From Thiosocius sp963759055 (GTDB lineage: Bacteria > Pseudomonadota > Gammaproteobacteria > Chromatiales > Chromatiaceae), in assembly GCA_963759055.1 (NCBI GenBank), contig CAVWYD010000011.1, forward strand, positions 62,001 through 126,000: a stretch of 64,000 nt of DNA, written 5' to 3'. This document shows, in pieces, positions 1 through 8,032 of this stretch. The notes under the pieces were generated by a model, which did not search any database, was not told where the DNA came from, and was given only the letters and a program-made list of their open reading frames with translations. A program made the translations under genes and the position numbers. Positions within the stretch are counted from its first letter, which is position 1, and each line of letters opens with the position of its first letter.

Positions 1-2
1 CC

Positions 3-95
3 GTCAGTATGGGTATCGATCATCCCGCCTACACTCATGCGGTGGAGCCAATTCCGCAGAACATCCGCGATTCGCTCGCCGCAGACCTGGGCTGA
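3..95 (+). CDS. C-terminal end of an unidentified gene
   Basis: An open frame enters from the left edge and stops at TGA 93-95, giving about 30 residues that end in SLAADLG. The family cannot be recognised from this tail. A good intrinsic terminator starts 20 bases downstream, which supports this being the real end of a transcribed gene convergent with fabA. Confidence 0.35.
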   Translation, partial: VSMGIDHPAYTHAVEPIPQNIRDSLAADLG

Positions 96-115
96 TAGAC
101 GCGTCGCTGTATAGC

Positions 116-145
116 AAAAAGCCCGGTTTTCAGACCGGGCTTTTT
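116..145. terminator. Bidirectional intrinsic terminator
   Basis: A 6-bp stem (GCCCGG 121-126, CCGGGC 135-140) is preceded by AAAAA and followed by TTTTT, so it can end transcription on both strands. It lies between the convergent left-edge gene and fabA. Confidence 0.85.
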
Positions 146-175
146 CGTCAGGGTTATTGCGTGGTCCAGCGCGGG

Positions 176-691
176 TCAGAAACCTTCGGTCGAGGTGAAC
201 AGGCCGACCCGCAGGTCCCTGGCCGTATAGATCTCGCGCCCGTCGACTTCCATCCGGCCGTCGGCGATGCCCAGCACGAGTTTGCGTGAGATCACGCGTT
301 TCATGTCCAGAAAGTAGGTAACCTTTTTCGCCGTCGGCAGCACCTGGCCGGAGAACTTGACCTCGCCCACCCCCAGTGCCCGTCCGTGCCCCGGATTGCC
401 CAGCCAGGCGAGAAAAAAGCCGACTGACTGCCACATGGCGTCGAGGCCGAGGCAGCCGGGCATGACCGGATCGCCAGGGAAGTGGCATTCGAAGAACCAC
501 AGATCGGGCTTCACATCCAGTTCGGCGATGATCTCGCCCTTGCCATAATGACCGCCGCTGTCGGCGATTTTCGTGACGCGGTCCATCATCAGCATGTTGG
601 GAATCGGCAGCTGGGCATTGCCGGGGCCAAACATCTCGCCGTAGCCGCATTTGAGCAGGTCTTCCCGCTCGAAAGATTCCACCTTGGCCAT
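176..691 (-). CDS. fabA: 3-hydroxydecanoyl-ACP dehydratase/isomerase FabA
   Basis: FabA dehydrates beta-hydroxyacyl-ACP and isomerises trans-2-decenoyl-ACP to the cis-3 form, the branch point of anaerobic unsaturated fatty acid synthesis in the cytosol. The 171-residue protein follows E. coli FabA along its whole length. It contains the hot-dog signature CHFPGDPVMPGCLGLDAMWQ with catalytic His70 and the paired Asp84. The frame is open 20 codons further upstream, but the start at MAKVESFERE is chosen because homologues begin there and a purine-rich AAGAGA lies just upstream. No fabB is adjacent in this window. Confidence 0.95.
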   Translation of the reverse strand: MAKVESFEREDLLKCGYGEMFGPGNAQLPIPNMLMMDRVTKIADSGGHYGKGEIIAELDVKPDLWFFECHFPGDPVMPGCLGLDAMWQSVGFFLAWLGNPGHGRALGVGEVKFSGQVLPTAKKVTYFLDMKRVISRKLVLGIADGRMEVDGREIYTARDLRVGLFTSTEGF

Positions 692-882
692 TAAATTTTG
701 TCTCTTATTTGCGAAGCCGGCGAGTTTCCGGGCTGTGACTGGGCTTGTCAACCAAGTGCGGCCCGGTCTGAGTCGGTGCGTCTGGGAGGTTGGACAAGGC
801 AGGCTTCAGATTCAAGATCCCGGTTGCGGCGCGTTAGCCCGGCTGTATCCGCGTAACCGCCTTGGTTTTCCATGCGGGCGAA

Positions 883-2622
883 TCAGAGCGCCGCCGTGTC
901 GGTTTCGGAAGCGATCCTGTCGCGTATGAAATCGACGAAGGTATCCAGCGGCAGCATCTGGTTTTCGCCGTCGGTGCGCCCGCGATATTCAATCTCACCC
1001 TTGTCGAGGCTGCGTTCCCCGACCACGACACGATGCGGAATACCGATCAACTCCATATCTGCAAACATGACCCCCGGCCTGGCGTCGCGGTCGTCAAACA
1101 AGACTTCGATGCCGGCATTCAGCAGCTGCGCATACAGTTTGTCCGCAGCCTCCCGCACGCGCACCGACTTCTTCATCTGCATCGGGATCAATGCCAGGGT
1201 GAAGGGTGCAATCGCGCTCGGCCACACGATCCCCTGGTTGTCGTTGTGCTGCTCGATCGCCGCAGCCACAACGCGTGACACACCGATTCCGTAGCAACCC
1301 ATGGTCATGGTGATCTGCTTGCCGTTCTCATCCAGCACCGAGGCATTCAATGCCTCGCTGTACTTTTGTCCGAGCTGAAAGATATGTCCAACCTCGACGC
1401 CGCGTGCGATCGTCAAGGTGCCTTTGCCATCGGGGCTGGGATCACCTTCGACCACATTGCGTATATCGGCCACATTGGGCAGGGCCACGTCACGTCCCCA
1501 GTTGATGCCAAAGTAGTGCTGACCATCGACATTGGCACCGGCGCTGAAGTTGCTGACCGCGGCAGCTGCACGGTCGGCGATCATCGGCAGACTGAGATTG
1601 ACCGGACCGAGGGAACCGGGACCTGCACCGATTACGGCACGGATCTGTTCCTCACCGGCCATCTCCAGCGGAGAGGCGACCATTGGTAGTTTTTCTGCCT
1701 TGATCGCGTTCAATTCGTGGTCGCCGCGGACCAGCAGGGCCACCAGCTCGGCATCTGCGTCCTCAGCAGCGAGAACGATCAGCGTCTTCACGGTCTGTTC
1801 GATCGGCTGGTCGAATTGCTCCACCAGTTCCGCGATGGTCCTGGCATTGGGGGTGTCTACCAGCTCCATTTCACGGTTCATCTGCGGCATCGTCTTGGCG
1901 GGCGCAACCGCCTCTGCCAGCTCGACGTTGGCGGCATAGTCGCTGTCGGTCGAGAACGCAATGGCATCCTCGCCAGACTCGGCCAGCACGTGAAACTCGT
2001 GCGAACCGCTACCGCCTATACTGCCCGTGTCTGCGGCGACCGGGCGAAATTCGAGTCCGCAGCGGTCGAATATGCGGCAGTAGGTGCTGTGCATCAGGTC
2101 GTAGGTCTGCTGCAGGGACTCCTGGTCGACATGGAAGGAGTAAGCATCCTTCATCAGGAACTCACGTGCGCGCATCACGCCGAAGCGCGGCCGGATCTCG
2201 TCGCGGAACTTGGTCTGGATCTGGTAATAGTTGACCGGGAGCTGACGGTAGCTGCGAAGCTCATTGCGGGCAAGATCGGTGATGATCTCCTCATGGGTCG
2301 GCCCGAAGCAGAACTCGCGCTGGTGACGGTCCTTGAGGCGCAGCAGTTCCGGGCCGTATTTTTCCCAGCGTCCGGACTCCTGCCACAGTTCGGCCGGCTG
2401 AATCGCGGGCATCAGCACCTCGAGCGCACCAGCCCGGTCCATCTCCTCGCGCACGATGTTCTCCACCTTGCGCATCACGCGCAGGCCCAGCGGCAGCCAG
2501 GTATACAGGCCGGCTGCCAGTTTGCGGATCAGTCCGGCACGCAGCATCAGGCGATGGCTGGCGATTTCGGCGTCGGCCGGAACTTCTTTGAGGGTTTGGA
2601 GGGGAAAGTTTGAGGTGCGCAT
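883..2622 (-). CDS. proS: Prolyl-tRNA synthetase (bacterial type with editing insert)
   Basis: This class II aminoacyl-tRNA synthetase charges tRNA-Pro in the cytosol. The 579-residue length matches the bacterial form, which carries the INS editing domain between motifs 2 and 3; here that domain occupies roughly residues 220-400. Motif 2 (FRDEIRPRFGVMRAREF, about 139-155) and the motif 3 region (GCYGIGVSRVVAAAIEQ) are intact, followed by the anticodon-binding domain. The frame is uninterrupted. It is divergent from lapG, separated by about 140 bases that must hold both promoters. Confidence 0.96.
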   Translation of the reverse strand: MRTSNFPLQTLKEVPADAEIASHRLMLRAGLIRKLAAGLYTWLPLGLRVMRKVENIVREEMDRAGALEVLMPAIQPAELWQESGRWEKYGPELLRLKDRHQREFCFGPTHEEIITDLARNELRSYRQLPVNYYQIQTKFRDEIRPRFGVMRAREFLMKDAYSFHVDQESLQQTYDLMHSTYCRIFDRCGLEFRPVAADTGSIGGSGSHEFHVLAESGEDAIAFSTDSDYAANVELAEAVAPAKTMPQMNREMELVDTPNARTIAELVEQFDQPIEQTVKTLIVLAAEDADAELVALLVRGDHELNAIKAEKLPMVASPLEMAGEEQIRAVIGAGPGSLGPVNLSLPMIADRAAAAVSNFSAGANVDGQHYFGINWGRDVALPNVADIRNVVEGDPSPDGKGTLTIARGVEVGHIFQLGQKYSEALNASVLDENGKQITMTMGCYGIGVSRVVAAAIEQHNDNQGIVWPSAIAPFTLALIPMQMKKSVRVREAADKLYAQLLNAGIEVLFDDRDARPGVMFADMELIGIPHRVVVGERSLDKGEIEYRGRTDGENQMLPLDTFVDFIRDRIASETDTAAL

Positions 2623-2765
2623 GGTGGTCTGTCGTTGAGAGTAGGTCAGCGATTCTAGCGGTGCCTGTGCCCGGGGTCCAAAACATCAAGTTTCGGGCCT
2701 GTTCGCCGTAAAAGTATTGAGATCTAGAATCCCGAACCGCTGGCGCAACAGGAGTGCCCGCCGAA

Positions 2766-3461
2766 ATGTTCCCCTTTTGTGCGCTGACCCTGCCCGACAT
2801 GCCGTCGCTGCGCTTCAGTATCTCGACAATGGCGCTGACGCTGCTGTTCATGGGATGGGTCCTGGCCAAAGGGCTTACCTTCAGCGATGCCCTGCTCGAC
2901 TGGATGGAGCGTGAATACGGTGCAGATGCGCGTGAACGGGTGGCTGATTTGCAGGAATTGGTCGCGACGAGCTCCGGGCTCAGCGAATCCGGCAAGTTGC
3001 AGCGGGTCAACGCCTTCTTCAATCGCATTAACTACGATTCTGATTATGCCTTGTGGGACCAGAAGGACTACTGGGCAACGCCTTTCGAGGTACTGGGGGT
3101 GAATTCAGCCGACTGCGAAGACTATGCCATTTCCAAGTATTTCACCCTCATCAGCATGGGGGTGGAAGAGGACAGTCTGCGTATTACCTACGTCAAGTCG
3201 TTGAAGCGTAACGAGCCACATATGGTGCTTGCCTATTATCCGAGCGCCGAGGCCGAACCCCTGATCCTGGATAACCTCAGCCAGAAAATCCAGCCTGCCG
3301 GGGAGCGTTCGGATCTTGTGCCCGTGTACAGTTTCAATGGTGCGGATCTGTGGCTTGCAGTCAACCGGGTCGAAGGCAAGAAGCTCGGCAATTCCGACCG
3401 TTTGTCGCGATGGCAGGCCTACCAGGCCAAACTCATGCAACAGATGGCCGTCGGCCAGTGA
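2766..3461 (+). CDS. lapG: LapG-type periplasmic cysteine protease
   Basis: LapG-family proteases (bacterial transglutaminase-like cysteine proteases) cleave the N-terminus of the giant adhesin LapA and so release cells from surfaces. The 231-residue protein has an N-terminal hydrophobic export segment (about residues 10-33). The expected triad is visible: Cys in NSADCEDYAISK, His in NEPHMVLAYY and Asp in PLILDN. ATG 2766 is chosen because AGGAG at 2750-2754 gives it an 11-base spacer, whereas the upstream in-frame GTG at 2754 overlaps that same site. It is followed 13 bases later by lapD, the inhibitor that sequesters LapG. No LapA-like adhesin gene is present in the window. Confidence 0.9.
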   Translation: MFPFCALTLPDMPSLRFSISTMALTLLFMGWVLAKGLTFSDALLDWMEREYGADARERVADLQELVATSSGLSESGKLQRVNAFFNRINYDSDYALWDQKDYWATPFEVLGVNSADCEDYAISKYFTLISMGVEEDSLRITYVKSLKRNEPHMVLAYYPSAEAEPLILDNLSQKIQPAGERSDLVPVYSFNGADLWLAVNRVEGKKLGNSDRLSRWQAYQAKLMQQMAVGQ

Positions 3462-3474
3462 AGGTACCAAGGCG

Positions 3475-5418
3475 ATGACTCTGTCCCGACAACTGATCAT
3501 GCTGGTGGCCGCGCTGGTGGTGCTGCTGTTTCTGGGGACGCTCGCGATCAGTGTGCATAACACGCGCGACTATCTCGAGTCTCAACTGGGCTCGCATGCG
3601 CAGGATGCGGCCACCTCGCTGGGGCTGTCCGCGACTACCCATGTCGCCAAGCAGGACAAGGCTATGGTGACCTCGATGGTCAATGCGATGTTCCATCGCG
3701 GCGATTACCTCAGCATCCGCTTCGAGGACCTGCAGGGTCAGGCGCTGATCGAACGGGTGACCGATCTCCGGGTCGAGGGTGTGCCGGACTGGTTCGTCCA
3801 GGCCCTGACGTTCGAGGCACCGCAACGATCGGCGACCATGATGTCCGGATGGCGGCAGGTGGGCCGCGTGCTGGTTGTCAGCCACCCGGGCCTGGCCTAC
3901 CGGAAGCTTTGGCAGACGGCGGTTCAGACGACCAAGCTGTTTCTGATCGGCGCTCTGCTGGTGCTGCTGGGCGGTTTGGTTGGCCTGCGTATCCTCCTGC
4001 GTCCGCTAAAGGAGGTGGAGTGGCAGGCGGAGGCGATCTGTAACCGCGAGTTCCCGGTGGTCGAGCGGCAGCCATTCACGCTGGAGTTTCGGCGCGTTGT
4101 CGAGGCGATGAACCGCCTGTCGTCGAAAGTGGCGCGCATGCTCTCGGACTCGGAGCAGATGGCTGGTCGGCTGCGTCAGCAGGCATTCCAGGACCCCGTA
4201 ACGGGTCTGGCCAACCGGCGTCAGTTCATGGATGTGCTGGAGCACCGGGTGGCCGAACCCGATGTATTCGAGTCGGGTGGTCTGCTCCTGTTGCAGCTCA
4301 AGGATCTCAAGGGATTCAATCAGACTCACGGCTATACCGAAGGCGATCGCCTGTTGGCCGACGCGGGAAAGGCTATCGCATCCGTCGTCGATGACCTGCC
4401 GCGCGCCACGCTTGCGCATCTTTCGGGCGCCGATTTCGCGATCCTGTTGGAGGGCATCGGTGAGCATCGCCTGCGCGACCTGGCCGGAATGATCGTTGGC
4501 GCCGTGGGTGCTCTGTACGGCCGGTCTGAAATCCCTTCTTCGGACGTCGCGCATGTGGGCGGGGTGCCGTACGAGGGGCAGTCCGCCTCCGATCTTTTGT
4601 CTCAGGCAGACATGGCGCTGAGGGAGGCACAAAGGGAGGGGGCTAACGCCTGGGTCGTGCGCCGTCACCGCGAGGACTCCGGCAGGGCCCGATCGGGCAG
4701 TGAGTGGCGTGGCTTGATTGAGCGCGCGATCCACGGGCAACACTTCTCGTTGCTGCGACAACCCGTAGTAAGTTGTAAAGACGGAGAACTGCTGCACCAC
4801 GAGGTATTCCTGCGTCTGAGGGATCCCGACAAACCGGATACGGATATCGCGGCAGCCGTCTTCATGCCGATGGTGGAAAGTACGGGTTTGGGCGCCCTGG
4901 TGGACAAGGCCGTCGTCGAGACCGTGTTGACTGCGTTGGGGGAGGGGGTTTACCCAGGCCGTGTCGCCGTCAATCTGAGTGTCAGCAGCCTGCAGGAGGA
5001 CGGCCTGCTCGACTGGTTTGTTGACACCCTGCAGCAACACCGGGCCGCGGCCGGGCGTCTGATTCTGGAACTCCCCGAGTATGGCGCCTCGGCAAATGTC
5101 GAATACCTGGTTGAATGGATAGACCGCCTCAGTCCGCTCGGTGTCGAGTTCTCACTGGACCACTTTGGCAAGGGTTTTTCCTCCTTCACCTATCTGCGTT
5201 CGATCAAAGCGCATTACCTCAAGGTCGACGGCAGCTTCGTACGCAACCTTGATCAACAGGAAGACAATCAGTTTTTCCTTCGCGCCATCGCTGATATAGC
5301 ACATGGCCTCGATATGTATGTGATTGCGGAATCGGTCGAGGCCGAGCCTGTGTGGCATACATTGCAGGGCATGGGTGTCGATGGTGGTAGGGGGTTCTGG
5401 CTGGGTAGACCGGAATAG
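3475..5418 (+). CDS. lapD: LapD-type c-di-GMP receptor (degenerate GGDEF-EAL)
   Basis: LapD is an inner-membrane c-di-GMP sensor. When the nucleotide binds its EAL domain, the periplasmic domain captures LapG and adhesin is retained. The 647-residue protein has a first membrane helix (about 5-25), a periplasmic LapD/MoxY-N domain, a second helix (about 148-170), a HAMP segment and tandem GGDEF-EAL domains. Both catalytic motifs are degenerate: SGADF replaces GGDEF near residue 317 and EVF replaces EAL near residue 443. This fits a receptor rather than an enzyme. The start at MTLSRQLIM follows lapG by 13 bases, indicating one operon. Confidence 0.92.
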   Translation: MTLSRQLIMLVAALVVLLFLGTLAISVHNTRDYLESQLGSHAQDAATSLGLSATTHVAKQDKAMVTSMVNAMFHRGDYLSIRFEDLQGQALIERVTDLRVEGVPDWFVQALTFEAPQRSATMMSGWRQVGRVLVVSHPGLAYRKLWQTAVQTTKLFLIGALLVLLGGLVGLRILLRPLKEVEWQAEAICNREFPVVERQPFTLEFRRVVEAMNRLSSKVARMLSDSEQMAGRLRQQAFQDPVTGLANRRQFMDVLEHRVAEPDVFESGGLLLLQLKDLKGFNQTHGYTEGDRLLADAGKAIASVVDDLPRATLAHLSGADFAILLEGIGEHRLRDLAGMIVGAVGALYGRSEIPSSDVAHVGGVPYEGQSASDLLSQADMALREAQREGANAWVVRRHREDSGRARSGSEWRGLIERAIHGQHFSLLRQPVVSCKDGELLHHEVFLRLRDPDKPDTDIAAAVFMPMVESTGLGALVDKAVVETVLTALGEGVYPGRVAVNLSVSSLQEDGLLDWFVDTLQQHRAAAGRLILELPEYGASANVEYLVEWIDRLSPLGVEFSLDHFGKGFSSFTYLRSIKAHYLKVDGSFVRNLDQQEDNQFFLRAIADIAHGLDMYVIAESVEAEPVWHTLQGMGVDGGRGFWLGRPE

Positions 5419-5567
5419 CCCGGAGGGAGCGGCGCTCCGTGAATAAGCGAACTTCTTGTATGATCCACTCGCCTTGCGAATTAAATTCGTTATACTGCCT
5501 CCAACGTTGTTTTTGACCCAATAGCAACAAGGTTCGCTGTCAGGTTTTTTTCCAGTCTCGCAGCGAC

Positions 5568-5653
5568 CCCGTGCCAACCCACGGGAACCTAAAGCAAAAA
5601 TAACTGGTTCGGTATTTGCTTTGGTTCCGGACTGCCCCGGAAGTGTTTCCGGG
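5568..5653 (+). other. Cluster of three consecutive hairpins (possible structured RNA)
   Basis: Three back-to-back inverted repeats fill most of this stretch. Hairpin 1 is CCCGTG 5568-5573 with CACGGG 5580-5585. Hairpin 2 pairs 5584-5598 with 5615-5628, a 14-bp stem with one bulged T. Hairpin 3 is CCCGGAA 5636-5642 with TTCCGGG 5647-5653 around a GTGT loop. Upstream is a perfect palindrome, CGAATTAAATTCG (5477-5489), next to a possible -10 box TATACT (5491-5496). The block sits between lapD and a small secreted-protein gene. I do not recognise a known riboswitch class, and nothing else in 5419-5685 looks coding. Confidence 0.4.
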
Positions 5654-5685
5654 AAGCTGCAAAATCTTGTCCGGGATTAAACGAT

Positions 5686-6018
5686 TTGGCGCACGAATCT
5701 GACACTCTTCCGCCGTTCGGCCGCCGATTGGTGGTGCTTGCGGCATTTATCCTGCCGGTCCCGGCGGGGGCTGCCCTGGTGGGTGATTTTCTTGTTGCCG
5801 CCGACCGGGGCGAATGTATCGAGGGTGTCACCTTCCGCCTGATCCACGAGCGCGGACCCGGTGATGCCGCCAGGATCGTAGAAGCGGCTTTAGAGGCCCA
5901 TGGCCAAAGACAGCAGCAACAGCGCTTGCTTGGATGCGCTGGAAATATTGCTGCTCAGGCGATAGCCGCCGGTGCGGATCCGGACCAGGTGCTCGAGGCG
6001 ACTGCCGCTGGGCTTTAA
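5686..6018 (+). CDS. Small secreted protein, unknown function
   Basis: This 110-residue frame starts at TTG 5686. It has a signal-peptide-like hydrophobic segment (RLVVLAAFILPVPAGAALVG) followed by an acidic, alanine-rich mature part. Two cysteines (GECIEG, LLGCAGN) and a tail reading IAAQAIAAGADPDQVLEATAAGL in pieces resemble small conserved proteobacterial secreted proteins, but I cannot name a family. No strong ribosome-binding site precedes the TTG and the true start could lie nearby. The hairpin cluster lies just upstream. Confidence 0.5.
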   Translation: MAHESDTLPPFGRRLVVLAAFILPVPAGAALVGDFLVAADRGECIEGVTFRLIHERGPGDAARIVEAALEAHGQRQQQQRLLGCAGNIAAQAIAAGADPDQVLEATAAGL

Positions 6019-6286
6019 CCTGCAAATTGCATGAAGGCTGGCTGTCCAGATCCGGCCTGTCGGTCGCAGTATCCCTTCCCCCCTGCTTTTCCCTGTCAGG
6101 CTTTCATTGATCTGATTTCAGCTTCGACCCGTTGTCATCCAAGGCACTGCAAAAAGACACGACCCTGTCACATGCCGGTTCCAGAATTTCGCCCGAATTT
6201 CAGGGTTTGCTGAAATTCCCTTTGGATTGATGGTCATGGTCAAAACTGGCTGTCAATGGAGACGAAACTGTCCCGTGGAGACTATC
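6019..6286 (+). promoter_or_regulatory. Upstream region of the pst operon with Pho-box-like half-sites
   Basis: This 268-base gap holds no convincing gene. TGTCA-type motifs occur at 6133-6137, 6165-6170, 6250-6255 and, imperfectly, 6269-6274. PhoB boxes are direct CTGTCAT-like repeats spaced 11 bases apart; none of these pairs has that spacing, so PhoB control is suggested by position and partial motifs only. Confidence 0.3.
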
Positions 6287-6540
6287 GTGTTTAAAAAGAA
6301 ATTGGTGCTTGCCGCCTTCTCAGCCGCAATTAGGCCTGGCGCCCACTGTATATTTACGTGAAGAAGGCGCACGTTGGTGCGATTCCGGGCATGCAGGAGT
6401 ATCTGGCTGAGTTCGCCTCCGACAAGGCGGATGGCGAGGAAGGCTACCTGACCGAAAAGGGTCTGATCCCGATGCCTGAAGAGGAACGCACCAAATTCCG
6501 GCAGAATGCCAGATCGCTCACGCCCATGAGCGCACTATGA
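6287..6540 (+). pseudogene. pstS: Phosphate-binding protein PstS with nearly all of its interior missing
   Basis: GTG 6287 begins FKKKLVLAAFSAAI, a typical PstS signal-peptide start. At about 6325-6340 the sequence jumps, in another frame, to RPLYIYVKKAHVGAIPG and the C-terminal PstS residues, ending at 6540 after MSAL. About 80 codons remain where the family has 320-340, so some 250 codons are gone and the two pieces are out of frame. PstS should deliver phosphate to PstCA in the periplasm; this copy cannot. It sits exactly where the operon's first gene belongs. Either a real internal deletion or an assembly collapse would explain it. Confidence 0.85.
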
Positions 6541-6637
6541 CGATTCAACATTCGGTCGGTTGAAAAAATGGCGGGCGGCGGCGTCACTCACAGTGCGCCG
6601 CCGTCAACCCAGGATGAAAGTGTGAACAGGCCCTAAA

Positions 6638-8026
6638 ATGCAGTTTTCTATTTTGATTCTTGTACTGCTGGGTGCGATGGCGCTTGCCTTCCACTTCGGC
6701 CGTCGACGGTCTTTGGGGACCGTGGGGGGCGCCGGCGGTATAAGGAATCTACATTCACTGCCCGCCTACTATGGTTTCTACACGGCACTCTGGGCAGGGC
6801 TCCCGGCGTTTTTGGTGGTCGGGCTCTGGCTTTCTTTCGAGGGCTCGCTGATTACCTCTATGGTGATCGAATCCTTGCCGGCGGATATGAGAAACCTCCC
6901 GCCTGCACAGCTCGGACTCCTGATCAACGACATCAGCAATCTCGCCAACGGCAATATCGTCTCCGGAGAGATCACCGCGGCCATGCAGGGCGCGGCCGAT
7001 CACATGAACGAACTGCGCACCATCGGTAAGGTCGCAATGGTTGCCGTGGTACTGAGCATTGCGCTCGGCGCCGGCTCGCTCGCATGGCTTGCGGTGGCTC
7101 CGAAAATGCGCGCGCGCAACCGCGTCGAGTGGATCGTCAACAGTCTGTTGATAGCGAGTTTACTGATTGCGATATTGACGACTGTCGGGATCGTTCTGTC
7201 GGTGGTATTCGAATCATTCCGCTTTTTCCAGAAGATACCCCTCACGGATTTCCTGTTCGGTCTCGAATGGAGCCCTCAGACGGCCTTGCGCGCAGACCAG
7301 GTGGGCGCCAGCGGTGCCTTCGGTGCCGTGCCCTTGTTCGCGGGTACCCTGCTGATTTCTCTTATTGCGCTCCTGGTTGCAGTGCCGATCGGTCTGATGT
7401 CGGCGATCTACCTGTCTGAGTACGCCGGTCCGAGGTTGCGGTCCTACGCAAAACCTGTGCTTGAGGTGCTCGCCGGGGTGCCGACCGTCGTTTACGGTTT
7501 CTTTGCCGCCCTGACTTTGGCACCGGCAATCCGTGGAGCCGGTGAGGCCGTAGGTTTGACCGTGTCGTCAGAGAGCGCGCTCGCTGCGGGCCTGGTGATG
7601 GGCATAATGATCATCCCCTTTGTGTCATCGCTCTCCGACGATGTCATCAACGCCGTACCCCAGTCGTTGCGCGATGCGGCCTATGCGCTGGGGGCGACGC
7701 GTTCGGAGACCATTCGGCAGGTGATTCTGCCCGCTGCGCTGCCGGGCATCATGGGAGGCGTTCTGCTGGCCGCATCGCGGGCCATCGGCGAGACCATGAT
7801 CGTGGTAATGGCCGTGGGCCTGAGCGCCAACCTGACGGCAAATCCCCTGGATAGCGTGACCACCGTCACCGTGCAGATCGTTACCCTGTTGGTAGGTGAC
7901 CAGGAGTTCGACAGCGCCAAGACGCTGGCCGCATTCGCCCTCGGGCTCCTGTTGTTTGTGGTAACCCTTGGTTTGAACATCGTGGCTTTGCACATTGTGC
8001 GGAAGTACCGCGAGCAGTATGAGTGA
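6638..8026 (+). CDS. pstC: Phosphate ABC transporter permease PstC (long form)
   Basis: PstC is one of the two inner-membrane permeases of the high-affinity phosphate transporter. The 462-residue protein is longer than E. coli PstC (319) through an N-terminal extension with extra membrane helices, as in the long-form PstC of many marine and halophilic gammaproteobacteria. The ABC permease core with its cytoplasmic EAA loop (SLRDAAYALGATRSETIRQV, then LPAALPGIMGG) lies near residues 345-375. The frame is clean. pstA follows after 6 bases. Confidence 0.93.
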   Translation: MQFSILILVLLGAMALAFHFGRRRSLGTVGGAGGIRNLHSLPAYYGFYTALWAGLPAFLVVGLWLSFEGSLITSMVIESLPADMRNLPPAQLGLLINDISNLANGNIVSGEITAAMQGAADHMNELRTIGKVAMVAVVLSIALGAGSLAWLAVAPKMRARNRVEWIVNSLLIASLLIAILTTVGIVLSVVFESFRFFQKIPLTDFLFGLEWSPQTALRADQVGASGAFGAVPLFAGTLLISLIALLVAVPIGLMSAIYLSEYAGPRLRSYAKPVLEVLAGVPTVVYGFFAALTLAPAIRGAGEAVGLTVSSESALAAGLVMGIMIIPFVSSLSDDVINAVPQSLRDAAYALGATRSETIRQVILPAALPGIMGGVLLAASRAIGETMIVVMAVGLSANLTANPLDSVTTVTVQIVTLLVGDQEFDSAKTLAAFALGLLLFVVTLGLNIVALHIVRKYREQYE

Positions 8027-8032
8027 CCCATC

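Noticed and set aside
6133..6274. Canonical PhoB boxes before the pst operon
   Set aside because: TGTCA motifs are present but no pair has the 11-base repeat spacing that defines a Pho box.
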